64,000 bases of DNA, from contig NZ_CP061739.1 in the NCBI RefSeq assembly GCF_014770435.1, forward strand, positions 1,488,001 to 1,552,000, written 5' to 3'. Below, piece by piece: positions 53,792-62,371 of this stretch; position 1 is the first letter of the stretch, and every line of letters begins with the position of its first letter. The notes below the pieces were generated by a model, which did no database searches, was not told the DNA's origin, and saw nothing but the letters and a program-made list of their open reading frames with translations. This DNA is from Psychrobacter sp. 28M-43 (GTDB lineage: Bacteria; Pseudomonadota; Gammaproteobacteria; Pseudomonadales; Moraxellaceae). The position numbers were made by a program, and so were the translations under genes.

Positions 53792-54850
53792 ATGCAAACT
53801 ATCAAAGCCATTGGTTATCAAAACAATCTACCTATCGATAATGAACAATCGCTACAAGACATCACCCTTGATAAGCCAATTGCTTCAGGCCGAGATATTC
53901 TCGTAGAAGTAAAAGCCATATCAGTCAATCCAGTAGATTACAAAATCCGTGAAGGGCGTCCTGCCGCAGAGGGTGAGTATGCTGTCATTGGTTGGGATGC
54001 TGCTGGTACTGTGACGGCTGTCGGTGAAGACGTCAGTTTATTCTCAGTAGGCGACAACGTCTATTATGCTGGAGATTTGACCCGTTCAGGCAGCAATGCT
54101 GAATATCAGTTGGTCGATGAGCGTATCGTTGGACACATGCCAGCCTCTTTGTCTTTCGCTGAGGCAGCGGCATTACCACTCACGACGATTACAGCTTGGG
54201 AGATGTTATTTGATCGTTTACAAGTGCCTGTGTCTGATAGCGCAGCGAATGACAGCGATAGTAGCGAGAATGCTAATAACGTCTCAGTATTGGTCATTGG
54301 CGCAGCGGGCGGCGTTGGATCTATCTTAACTCAGTTATTAAAAACAAGAACATCTGCCACGATTATTGGTACAGCTTCGAGAGATGAGAGCGTGCAGTGG
54401 CTCAAAGATTTGGGTGCTGATCATGTCATCAATCACCGCAACCCATTGTCTGATGAACTACAAAAAACAGGTATTGCTGAAGTAGATTATGTTGTGAGTC
54501 TCAATAATACTGAAGATCATTATGAAGAAATCATTAAATGCTTAAAGCCGCAGGGTAAGCTTGGACTGATTGATGATCCAAAATCATTAGATGCCAACCC
54601 TCTTAAAACCAAAAGCTTAAGTCTGCACTGGGAGTTTATGTTTGCACGCTCAATGTTCAATACGCCAGACATGATTGAACAGCATCATTTATTAAATGCG
54701 GTGGCAAAATTGATTGATGCAGGCGAGATCAAAACCACGGTCGCTCACAATCTTGGGGCTATCACCGCTGAACATCTACGTAGTGCGCACCAAATGCTAG
54801 AAAAACAGCAAGCGCATGGCAAGATTGTATTAGAAGGCTGGTCTGCATAA
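53792..54850 (+). CDS. zinc-binding alcohol dehydrogenase-family (MDR) reductase
   Basis: A 352-residue medium-chain oxidoreductase. GroES-like N-terminal domain (SVNPVDYKIREG, then VIGWDAAGTVTAVGEDV), cofactor domain with VLVIGAAGGVGSILTQL and GTASRDESVQWLKDLGADHVI, abridged. It is of the ZADH/quinone-oxidoreductase type and lacks clear zinc ligands despite the family name. It lies between an SDR gene and an ABM monooxygenase gene. AACAGGAT precedes the ATG. Confidence 0.88.
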   Translation: MQTIKAIGYQNNLPIDNEQSLQDITLDKPIASGRDILVEVKAISVNPVDYKIREGRPAAEGEYAVIGWDAAGTVTAVGEDVSLFSVGDNVYYAGDLTRSGSNAEYQLVDERIVGHMPASLSFAEAAALPLTTITAWEMLFDRLQVPVSDSAANDSDSSENANNVSVLVIGAAGGVGSILTQLLKTRTSATIIGTASRDESVQWLKDLGADHVINHRNPLSDELQKTGIAEVDYVVSLNNTEDHYEEIIKCLKPQGKLGLIDDPKSLDANPLKTKSLSLHWEFMFARSMFNTPDMIEQHHLLNAVAKLIDAGEIKTTVAHNLGAITAEHLRSAHQMLEKQQAHGKIVLEGWSA

Positions 54851-54870
54851 CGCATAACGCCATTTAGATT

Positions 54871-54914
54871 AATAGGTCCAATGTGACGCTTTTAGCAGAC
54901 ACGTTGGACCTATT
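54871..54914 (+). terminator. long hairpin between dehydrogenase and monooxygenase genes
   Basis: AATAGGTCCAATGTG (54871-54885) pairs with CACGTTGGACCTATT (54900-54914) along 15 bp with one G-U pair. Only a weak T-rich tail follows, so it may partly terminate or protect the upstream message. Confidence 0.5.
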
Positions 54915-54949
54915 TAAATCAATGATAATAACAAATATAGGATAAATAG

Positions 54950-55255
54950 ATGAGCACGCAAGCAAACAAACCACTTACCATCGTCGCCACTATCAAAGCC
55001 AAACCTGAGCACGTTGAACAAGTTAAAACTGAGCTGCTTAAACTGACAGCAGCATCACAAGATGATCAAGGTTGTATTCAATATGACTTACATCAAGAAA
55101 ATGCAAATAGTAACGGTTTCGTGGTTTATGAGATTTGGGAAAACAACGAGTGTCTTCAGCAACATGTACAAAGCCCGCATTTCCAGAGCTATGTACAAGT
55201 AACAGATGGGATGGTCGATGAATTTGTCGTCACTGAAATGACAGTTATCTCATAG
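54950..55255 (+). CDS. putative quinol monooxygenase (ABM domain)
   Basis: A 101-residue antibiotic-biosynthesis-monooxygenase-fold protein, with TIVATIKAKPEHVEQVKTELLKL (abridged), QYDLHQENANSNGFVVYEIWEN (abridged) and HVQSPHFQSY, typical of YgiN-like quinol monooxygenases. These act as small dimers on quinols without a cofactor. It follows two reductases, which fits quinone turnover. Confidence 0.88.
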   Translation: MSTQANKPLTIVATIKAKPEHVEQVKTELLKLTAASQDDQGCIQYDLHQENANSNGFVVYEIWENNECLQQHVQSPHFQSYVQVTDGMVDEFVVTEMTVIS

Positions 55256-55421
55256 ATTTGATTTATATTCTGCTACTAACAATAAAATGAATGGTTGAAA
55301 GTCATGACTGATAAGGTTGACTTTCATGTTTCAAAACAGCGTTTATTGATTTAGATATGAATGGCTTTGAATAAAATATTCAAAGCCATTTACACGCTAT
55401 TTGTTTGCTATTGATCGATGA

Positions 55422-55649
55422 TTATTCTTGAGCAACGTTCAAAACGATTTTACCGACATGTTTCTTTTCTAAGAAAACCGCTTGAGCAGTATGTATCTCT
55501 TTTAATGGAAAGGTACACGCCACGATTGGATTTATTTTACGTTGTTCGATACAGTTAACAAGGTTTTGGAATACTTCAGGCTGTAGTACAGTACAACCGT
55601 AAAAGGTTAAGTCTTTTAAATAAAGTGTTCTGATGTCTAGCTCCAGTTA
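55422..55649 (-). pseudogene. 3' remnant of a quinone oxidoreductase/MDR gene
   Basis: On the minus strand about 75 codons stay open to a TAA at 55422-55424 and read like an MDR C-terminus: DIRTLYLKDLTFYGCTVL, then FQNLVNCIEQRKINPIVA, FPLKEIHTAQAVFLEKKH and GKIVLNV. An in-frame stop lies at about 55650 and no start or N-terminal 260 residues exist. It directly follows the HxlR gene. It is a truncated relative of the dehydrogenases nearby. The rest of 55256-55668 is empty spacer. Confidence 0.75.
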
Positions 55650-55668
55650 TTCATCAACCGCTACTATA

Positions 55669-56142
55669 TTAAATACTCACTTCATCATTACCGATCCATT
55701 TGGGACCTATTTCAACCTCAATATCACGTGCGGTAACGGCTTCAGCGCACTCGGAGCATACTGTCACCGGATGCATAATGTGACCACATGCCTTGTGTCT
55801 ATGTAACAGCGGTGCCCCGCGTTCATCAGCCATGTGTTTATCACCCCAACTGACCAATGCCAGTACGACAGAGTGCAAATCTAATCCACACTCTGTCAGT
55901 CTATATTCCTCACGTAGCGGCCGCTGCTGATAGGCGACTTTTTTTAAAATATCGTATTCAACCAATTTACGAAGACGGTTAGATAGGACATGGCGTGTAA
56001 TGCCCAAGCGTTGCTCAAATACGTCGAATCGTCTGACTCCCAAAAAACAATCACGTAAAATCATGAGCGTCCAACGATCACCAATGACTGCTAAAGTGCG
56101 AGCCACCGAGCAAGACTGTTGGTCCAGTTCATCCCAGCGCAT
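55669..56142 (-). CDS. HxlR-family transcriptional regulator
   Basis: A 157-residue HxlR winged helix (about 10-105; CSVARTLAVIGDRWTLMILRD, abridged; FDVFEQRLGITRHVLSNRL; QQRPLREEYRLTECG) with a C-terminal tail holding CGHIMHPVTVCSEC, a possible zinc or redox-active cysteine group. AAGGAG precedes the ATG. It is divergent from an SDR gene and probably regulates it in response to electrophiles. Confidence 0.9.
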   Translation of the reverse strand: MRWDELDQQSCSVARTLAVIGDRWTLMILRDCFLGVRRFDVFEQRLGITRHVLSNRLRKLVEYDILKKVAYQQRPLREEYRLTECGLDLHSVVLALVSWGDKHMADERGAPLLHRHKACGHIMHPVTVCSECAEAVTARDIEVEIGPKWIGNDEVSI

Positions 56143-56166
56143 AGGTTATCTCCTTTATCTTTAAGC

Positions 56167-56233
56167 TATAGGTTAGCTTGACAGGGTCCAAAAATAAAGC
56201 TATGTTTTTGTTAGTTCTAAAAAGGAACCTATA
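56167..56233. promoter_or_regulatory. inverted repeats in the HxlR-SDR gap
   Basis: TATAGGTT (56167-56174) is inverted as AACCTATA (56226-56233), and GTTC/GAAC (56214-56217, 56225-56228) form a closer pair. One of them may be the HxlR operator. Support is symmetry and place only. Confidence 0.35.
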
Positions 56234-56244
56234 AGGAAATAGAC

Positions 56245-56973
56245 ATGAACAGAGCACCCGTAGCAGTTGTAATCGGCGCAGGCGATGCCACTGGCAGTGC
56301 TGTTGCCAGACGTTTTGCGCGAGAAGGTTTTACTTTGTGCGTGACTAGAAGGACTGTTGAGAAGCTAGAGACATTAGTCAGTGATATCGAAGCGGCTGGA
56401 GGAGTAGCCAAGCCATTTGGTTGTGATGCGCGTGTAGAACAAGAGATGGTTGAGCTGTTTGCTCATATTGAAAAAGACATTGGGCCGATTGAAGTAGTGG
56501 TGTTTAACATCGGGGCAAACGTTCATTTCTCCATCTTAGATACGACAGAAAGGGTCTATCGAAAAGTGTGGGAGATGGGTGCCTTGGCTGGATTTTTGAC
56601 AGGTAGAGAAGCGGCAAAAGTTATGATTCCACGTGAGAGGGGGACAATTATTTTTACGGGTGCAACAGCGTCTTTACGCGGTAGTAAAGGTTTTTCAGCT
56701 TTTGCTAGTGCTAAGTTTGCTCTGCGGGCATTGGCACAGAGTATGGCGCGTGAGTTAGGTCCAAAGGGCATCCATGTCGCACACCCTATCATTGACGGTG
56801 CCATTGATACTGATTTTATTCGTGACAACTTTCCTGAGCGCTATGAGCTAAAAGACCAAGACGGTATTTTAAATCCAGAACATATCGCTGAGCAGTATTG
56901 GCAGCTGCACTGTCAGCCAAGAGATAGCTGGACGCATGAGCTAGATTTACGCCCATGGATGGAAACTTTTTAA
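56245..56973 (+). CDS. SDR-family protein with Phe at the catalytic Tyr
   Basis: A 242-residue short-chain dehydrogenase-like protein: cofactor loop VIGAGDATGSAVARRF (9-24) and the strand IIFTGATASLRG (135-146). The YxxxK motif reads F153-A-S-A-K157, so the catalytic Tyr is Phe, while Lys is kept. A known SDR subgroup shows the same change, so it may be a reductase with altered chemistry or a non-catalytic member. AAGGAAA precedes the ATG. It lies 64 bp upstream of an isomerase gene. Confidence 0.85.
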   Translation: MNRAPVAVVIGAGDATGSAVARRFAREGFTLCVTRRTVEKLETLVSDIEAAGGVAKPFGCDARVEQEMVELFAHIEKDIGPIEVVVFNIGANVHFSILDTTERVYRKVWEMGALAGFLTGREAAKVMIPRERGTIIFTGATASLRGSKGFSAFASAKFALRALAQSMARELGPKGIHVAHPIIDGAIDTDFIRDNFPERYELKDQDGILNPEHIAEQYWQLHCQPRDSWTHELDLRPWMETF

Positions 56974-57037
56974 TCCTATCTGGTTAATAACCGTCAAAAT
57001 TTTAATGGATTTTTAATATATTGCAAGGAATGCCAAG

Positions 57038-57625
57038 ATGAGTAAACAAGTAGAGTTTTTCTTTGATGTGGGTAGCCCAGCCAGCTACTTGGCATGGACA
57101 CAGTTAGCGAGTATCGCGCAGCGTCACAATGCCGAGATCGTTTGGCGACCTATGTTACTTGGCGCAGTGTTCCAAGCCGTTGGTAACACCTCACCAGCTG
57201 CCGTACCTGCTAAAGGCGCTTATATGCTCAAAGACCTGAAGCGTTTTTCAGCTATCTATGACGTGCCTTTTCGCTTCAATCCATTTTTCCCAGTCAATAC
57301 CATGCAGCTTATGCGCGGTGTTACCGCTTATTTGGGGACACCCAAATTTGAGAGTTATTTATCCGCTATCTTTAAGGCGCTATGGGCTGAAAAGTTAAAT
57401 ATGGAATCACCAGAAGTCGTGGCTGAAGTTCTGTCGAAAGTAGGCATTGATGCGACTGATTTTATGGCGCGTATTAGTGAGCCTGAGGTTAAGGCGCGTT
57501 TAAAATCTAGTACCGAAGAAGCAGTAGCACGAGGCGTATTTGGGGCACCAAGTTTCTTCGTAAATGATGAAATGTACTTTGGTCAAGACCGTTTGAGCTT
57601 TGTTGAAGATGCTTTGAGAGATTAA
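57038..57625 (+). CDS. 2-hydroxychromene-2-carboxylate isomerase (DsbA-like)
   Basis: A 195-residue thioredoxin-fold protein of the HCCA isomerase / kappa-GST family, with glutathione-dependent isomerisation as the known activity. FFFDVGSPASYLAW has Ser in place of CxxC (S13), followed by WRPMLLGAVFQAVGN, PFFPVNTMQLMRG and GVFGAPSFFVNDEMYFGQDR (20 residues). It is in line with the upstream SDR gene. The substrate could be an aromatic degradation intermediate or another electrophile. Confidence 0.9.
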   Translation: MSKQVEFFFDVGSPASYLAWTQLASIAQRHNAEIVWRPMLLGAVFQAVGNTSPAAVPAKGAYMLKDLKRFSAIYDVPFRFNPFFPVNTMQLMRGVTAYLGTPKFESYLSAIFKALWAEKLNMESPEVVAEVLSKVGIDATDFMARISEPEVKARLKSSTEEAVARGVFGAPSFFVNDEMYFGQDRLSFVEDALRD

Positions 57626-57632
57626 GATAATT

Positions 57633-57682
57633 AAAAGTGCTAGCGTATGCTGATTGATCAAGCATTCATACGCCAGCACTTT
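57633..57682. terminator. bidirectional hairpin terminator
   Basis: AAAAGTGCTAGCGTATG (57633-57649) pairs with CATACGCCAGCACTTT (57667-57682) with one mismatch. It has A/T-runs at both feet and lies between the convergent isomerase and MBL genes. Confidence 0.7.
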
Positions 57683-57744
57683 GACACTTGTATTTTGCTA
57701 ACGGACTTAGCAAAATATAATACTTTTTATTTAATAGTACGTAT

Positions 57745-58620
57745 TTACCACTTCATTTCACCTGTATTTACTTTACTGCCTATTTGTAAATTAGTATCTC
57801 CAGATAACGCAGGATAAGCTGCTTCCATGGTAGAAATCACTTTTTCTGATTGCTTAGAGTCTTGCTTTTTTGCCTCATCCAGTGCTTGCTCAAAGGTTTT
57901 CAAGTAACTGAGGGTGAAATCAACAGCATAGTCTTTTTTGAGTAGGTTGCCCGAATAGTGACCTGGTATCACAAGGTTTGGCTTTAATTGCTTCATTTGT
58001 TCCAATGATTGCATCCACTCGCTACGAGCTTCTTTAGTTTGGGTATCAGCAGTCCATACATGCATACCTGATGTTACCGACACACCGCCGAAAACGGTTT
58101 TTGACTCTGGTACCCACATATATGCTTGATGGGCTCCCATCTCCTTGATTTCAATTTTGTGACCTTCTAGGGTCAGTGTAGACTGATCAAGGGTTTGCGG
58201 TACTGTGATCTTGGTAGGCGCATGCTTGCCAAGGATTGGACCCCAATGCTTTAATTTTGCATCTTTAGTCGCCTCAATGTGCTCAATAATCGAAGGGCTA
58301 GACATAATCTTCACATTAGGGAAGGCTTTGACTAAAGGCTGAAGACCGAAATAATAATCTGGATCGCCTGCCGTGATATAAATCATTTTTAGGTCTTTAT
58401 TACTTTTTTTGATCATATCAACCAAAGCTTCACCGTCTTTGACACTAAACTGTGCATCGAACAAAATAGCATCTTTCTCGCCACTTGCCAGCACAGAAAC
58501 CACTGGGAAAATAGCATTTTGATCAGGTTTATATGCTTGTAATTGTAGATCGGCTGCGTTTGTTTGGGTTGCAAGCAGTAGCACACTGGCCGCCATAGAA
58601 GCTGTCATTAATTTTTTCAT
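57745..58620 (-). CDS. exported MBL-fold protein with degenerate metal site
   Basis: A 291-residue periplasmic metallo-beta-lactamase-fold protein with a signal peptide (about 1-22; ATQTNA). The usual THxHxDH motif reads T83-A-G-D-P-D-Y, so all three His are replaced while D88 remains. The later HWGP, AYMWVPES and IPGHYSG segments keep the fold pattern of Vmh-like MBL proteins. It is probably not a normal binuclear-zinc hydrolase. It is divergent from a LysR gene over a good LysR box. Confidence 0.8.
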   Translation of the reverse strand: MKKLMTASMAASVLLLATQTNAADLQLQAYKPDQNAIFPVVSVLASGEKDAILFDAQFSVKDGEALVDMIKKSNKDLKMIYITAGDPDYYFGLQPLVKAFPNVKIMSSPSIIEHIEATKDAKLKHWGPILGKHAPTKITVPQTLDQSTLTLEGHKIEIKEMGAHQAYMWVPESKTVFGGVSVTSGMHVWTADTQTKEARSEWMQSLEQMKQLKPNLVIPGHYSGNLLKKDYAVDFTLSYLKTFEQALDEAKKQDSKQSEKVISTMEAAYPALSGDTNLQIGSKVNTGEMKW

Positions 58621-58709
58621 AATTCACCTTTATTTTCATTTGAGTAAATAGACCGCGTTAATGGCGGCATTCGTTGTTAGTAGCTATTCTATTCGATTGT
58701 ATTTCGTTT

Positions 58710-58732
58710 AAATACTCTATAATTCGGTATTT
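58710..58732. promoter_or_regulatory. LysR box AAATAC-N11-GTATTT
   Basis: Perfect 6-bp arms (58710-58715 and 58727-58732) are separated by exactly 11 bp and contain T-N11-A, the LysR consensus. It lies between the divergent MBL-fold and LysR genes. Confidence 0.65.
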
Positions 58733-58767
58733 ACTGTTTCAGTTTTCGCGCAAATAAGGATGAAGAG

Positions 58768-59661
58768 ATGGATAGGCTGACCGCGTTGCAGGTGTTTGTC
58801 ACGATCGTTGAACAAGGTAGCTTGAGCCGTGCCGCGGACAATTTAGACATGTCTAGAGCTAAGGTAACGCGCTATCTGACAGAGCTTGAGAGCTGGATGG
58901 ATATGCGCTTATTACATCGCACGACCCGAAGTCTGAGCCTCACTGCACCTGGTGAACAGACTCTTGAGGTGGCGTACCAGTTGCTTGGATTGACCGACTC
59001 GTTGGATCAGATACGCAATCAAAACACTTTGGAGCTAAAAGGTCAGCTGCGAATCACTGCCAGCTTTTCGCTGATTGATAGCCTTTTGATGGATGTGGTT
59101 GGTCGCTTTGTATCTCACTGGCCGCAAACAGCAATTGATATTCTTACCACTGATGACTCGGTCAATTTAGTTGATGCTCGTATTGACTTAGCGATTCGTA
59201 TCACCAATGACTTGGAGCCAAATGTCGTTGCCAGACGTATCGGTGAGTGCCACTCTATCGTATGCGCTGCACCTGAATATTTACAAAGGCGTGGCAGACC
59301 TACAGATGTACAGTCGCTTGTACATCACAACTGTCTATCATTTGCGTATTTTGGACGGTCGGCATGGGTGTTTGATGGGCCAAATGGTCCAGAGTCTGTT
59401 CCTATCTCTGGCAATATCAGCGCCAATATCTCTGAAGTCTTGCTCTCTGCCACGTTGCGTGGACATGGGATTAGTTTACAGCCATCTGGCGCAGTCAAAT
59501 CTTTGATTGCATCTGGACAACTTATTGAGTTATTGCCTGAATGGAAACCCAAAACCTTGGGTGTTTATGTGGTTTATGCTAATCGAAAGCAGGTGACACC
59601 ACTACAAAGAAAGTTTATTGATTTTCTTGCCGAAGAAATAAAGCGTTCGCCTTATTGGTAG
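58768..59661 (+). CDS. LysR-family transcriptional regulator
   Basis: A 297-residue LysR regulator, MDRLTALQVFVTIVEQGSLS at the start, helix-turn-helix about 1-60 and ligand domain from about 90. It belongs to the 'DR...F..VVE.GSFS' branch common for divergent detoxification genes. AAGAG precedes the ATG. It is probably the regulator of the divergent MBL-fold gene. Confidence 0.9.
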   Translation: MDRLTALQVFVTIVEQGSLSRAADNLDMSRAKVTRYLTELESWMDMRLLHRTTRSLSLTAPGEQTLEVAYQLLGLTDSLDQIRNQNTLELKGQLRITASFSLIDSLLMDVVGRFVSHWPQTAIDILTTDDSVNLVDARIDLAIRITNDLEPNVVARRIGECHSIVCAAPEYLQRRGRPTDVQSLVHHNCLSFAYFGRSAWVFDGPNGPESVPISGNISANISEVLLSATLRGHGISLQPSGAVKSLIASGQLIELLPEWKPKTLGVYVVYANRKQVTPLQRKFIDFLAEEIKRSPYW

Positions 59662-59766
59662 CAAGTAATGGATAGATCGGAATGTTTGTTTATACTATTT
59701 TAAAAATAATAAAGTAGATTAATAAGAAATATTATTAAAAAACGTCATAAAATCTATAGCAAAAAC

Positions 59767-59813
59767 TCAAACGGTCAATAGCAACGTTACAATGATGCTT
59801 ATTGACCATTTGA
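59767..59813. terminator. hairpin between convergent genes
   Basis: TCAAACGGTCAATA (59767-59780) pairs with TATTGACCATTTGA (59800-59813) with one G-U pair. It lies between the LysR gene and the leftward acyltransferase gene. Confidence 0.55.
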
Positions 59814-59912
59814 TAATGTCTAGACTTTGCTATATACCCAATATGGGACGGCCAAGCCTGCTAAAAGGATTGTTGGTCTTTTATATAGTCGCTATATCGT
59901 TGGGAGCTATCG

Positions 59913-61061
59913 CTATAAATATTTGAGGATAGTAATGTGCTTATTACTATGTTTGAATTTAGCAAAAGCACGCATTAAAGGATACAGTAAAATGCTCAGT
60001 GCAATCGCAATGAACCAAAGTGTACTAACGGCATTTACACCAAAATATTCCCCATGCGTCATACCGAACTGTTGAACGGCAAATACATACAGCAGTTTCA
60101 ATACATAGAGATGTACGATATAAAAAAACATTGGCACAGAACCAATGACTACCAGTGGTTTTATCCATAATTTGGTTTCAATTTTTTGGAGCATCACTAA
60201 TAAGATCAGTCCTATACCCACATTCCACAATATAAAGAGTAACGATGGTGGATATTTGGTGAGATTCATAAAGCTCATGAAGGTTTCACTCAGAGTCGGC
60301 ATCATCAGCCATGCTTGATCACCGTATACATTGGCCAGCCGCAGTACCACAAATAACGCGATACTCACCATGCCAAATGTAAATAACGTACGATTTCTCT
60401 TTTGCACAGACGTAGAGTCACCGAACACAGATGTACCGATACAATAGCCTAGTATGATAACGCCAATCCAAGGCAGTACAGGATAAGAGGTTCTAAAACG
60501 AATCACCTCACCAAACTCAATCCAGCCGCGTTCATGAAGTATCAGCCACAGTTGATGCATAATAGGAATGTCGGCAAAGGAGACGGTATCTAATAAATTG
60601 TGCCCAAATATAATTATTAAGCTCAGTAGCCACAGCCATTTCTTAGGCAGACCAATAACTGCTGAGAGCGCAATCATACTGAAGCCAATCGCCCATATCA
60701 CTTGGAGGTAAACTACATCAGGTGGAAATTGTGCTGTCCAAGCAAAGTTAATTACAATCAGCTCCAAAAACACCAAAAAAAGCCCGCGTTTGATTAAAAA
60801 TTCGCGGGTTATTTGAATACTATTGTGTTTGTGTTGGTACAAATAAGCAGACAGTCCCGTCAGTAACACAAAAACAGGCGCACATAAATGGGCAATCATT
60901 CGGCTGAAAAACAGGGGTTCATCCGTTCCTGGTATCAGCATTGGATCAGGAACTTGATGGTGTAAGTAAAAGGTCTCTCGAACATGATCCACCATCATGA
61001 TGAGCATCACAAGCCCTCGAAGTGCGTCAATCGCTTGTAACCGTTGAAAAGGTGTCGCCAT
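59913..61061 (-). CDS. DUF1624 / heparan-alpha-glucosaminide N-acetyltransferase-like membrane protein
   Basis: A 382-residue inner-membrane protein with about ten helices. The N-terminus RLQAIDALRGLVMLIMMVDHVRE matches the DUF1624/HGSNAT family with its conserved His (H26) in helix 1, given here as LQAIDALRGL and VDHVRE. Related enzymes move acetyl groups across the membrane; the acceptor here is unknown. No ribosome site is strong, but the start matches the family. Confidence 0.82.
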   Translation of the reverse strand: MATPFQRLQAIDALRGLVMLIMMVDHVRETFYLHHQVPDPMLIPGTDEPLFFSRMIAHLCAPVFVLLTGLSAYLYQHKHNSIQITREFLIKRGLFLVFLELIVINFAWTAQFPPDVVYLQVIWAIGFSMIALSAVIGLPKKWLWLLSLIIIFGHNLLDTVSFADIPIMHQLWLILHERGWIEFGEVIRFRTSYPVLPWIGVIILGYCIGTSVFGDSTSVQKRNRTLFTFGMVSIALFVVLRLANVYGDQAWLMMPTLSETFMSFMNLTKYPPSLLFILWNVGIGLILLVMLQKIETKLWIKPLVVIGSVPMFFYIVHLYVLKLLYVFAVQQFGMTHGEYFGVNAVSTLWFIAIALSILLYPLMRAFAKFKHSNKHITILKYL

Positions 61062-61221
61062 ACAATAGCCTTTGTATAGTTAAAATGAAACATTATAACA
61101 TATCAATTATAAGCTATTACTGATTTAAGTACGCATTTTCGTAGAGGTACTCAGTCATTTAGATACTCATGCTTGTCTTAACCTTTTATGCTGTGTTTGA
61201 TCTAACGATAGCGTACCGCTG

Positions 61222-62196
61222 TTAAAACGGCGCGAAATTATCAGGCTGGCTGTGCGTAGCAGTCCAACGTTGATTGGCATCAATATGACTATTAAGCCCA
61301 ACTCCTCGTGGTACTTGCATATTATCGCCATACAGCCAAAGCACCATATTGGTACGTTTGCCACTGGTGATTGGATGTGCGGCGTGCGGCACAGAGCCTC
61401 TATGAATAATCGCCATACCAGGTTTAAAGATGGCACGTTTGGTTTGCCTTAAATGGCGATCGACAAAGTCAACTTCTGATCCAGTAAAGTCTTCGCCTGG
61501 CAGATTTAGGTTAATATTCATAGTCACCGCTGAAGCATCAGTATGAAGTTGTAGCGACGTGTCGCCTGTCGGCTGGTATTGAATAGAGAACCCAAAGGTC
61601 TGAGTGTCATAGCCATAAACATTGGCAAATAATAACCGAGCGATAGGGCGCATATATTGATTCATGACTTTATGATAAAACGCCTGAAAATTAGGGGTGG
61701 CCAGATAGCCTAGTGAGCGCGCATCTAGCATGGCGCCATTACTGTTCAAGGCAATACCGTAAGGAGGACGTATTGGGATATTAGCGTCTGCGATTGCTTG
61801 CAGATAACGGCGCAGCGTTGATAGTTGTGCTGGGTCAAAGAGTTGCCCCTGATATACGTCAGGTAGTATCTCTTGCCATAAATTTTTAACAGCCATCTCC
61901 GTAGAAGGAGTGCGCCATGCTTGCGTCACTGCATCACGTAGAGTTGGATCAAATAATGAGTCATCAAGTACAGGCAAGTCATGCTCAGTGGTTTCCCACT
62001 CTGCCCATGCTTGCTCTAATAACTGGCTGTTTTGATGCCAGAAATGCTCTACCGATGGTGCACGTCTAAGCATGTTTGATTTTGAAGGTAGTGGTAAGTT
62101 GCGTGCTTGCTGTAGTGCGCTTTGTTGATTATCTCCATCATGGTAGCTAGGGTATTGAGTATCCTGTGTGCTTGTAGGCCGTATTATAGTATCCAT
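61222..62196 (-). CDS. 2-oxoglutarate/Fe(II)-dependent oxygenase
   Basis: A 324-residue protein with a C-terminal double-stranded beta-helix oxygenase domain (about 195-295). The iron ligands are H218-T-D220 (LQLHTDAS) and a His in VPHAAHP (H271 or H274), and R281 probably binds 2-oxoglutarate. The N-terminal 190 residues are not conserved enough to name. Members hydroxylate proteins or small molecules; the substrate is unknown. GGAGA precedes the ATG. Confidence 0.8.
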   Translation of the reverse strand: MDTIIRPTSTQDTQYPSYHDGDNQQSALQQARNLPLPSKSNMLRRAPSVEHFWHQNSQLLEQAWAEWETTEHDLPVLDDSLFDPTLRDAVTQAWRTPSTEMAVKNLWQEILPDVYQGQLFDPAQLSTLRRYLQAIADANIPIRPPYGIALNSNGAMLDARSLGYLATPNFQAFYHKVMNQYMRPIARLLFANVYGYDTQTFGFSIQYQPTGDTSLQLHTDASAVTMNINLNLPGEDFTGSEVDFVDRHLRQTKRAIFKPGMAIIHRGSVPHAAHPITSGKRTNMVLWLYGDNMQVPRGVGLNSHIDANQRWTATHSQPDNFAPF

Positions 62197-62371
62197 CGTG
62201 TATCTCCAAATGTGTGAGTAAACCTTATAGGTGCATGCTACTATAATTAATGATTTTGATAATCAGCAGGTTTAGAGAAACAGTTTCAATAATTTTTATA
62301 TAATGATGAGGCTAGCAGCAGCAAGCGATGGTGGTTGCTAAGTTAGACGCTAATTGAACGAAGGCATGACG

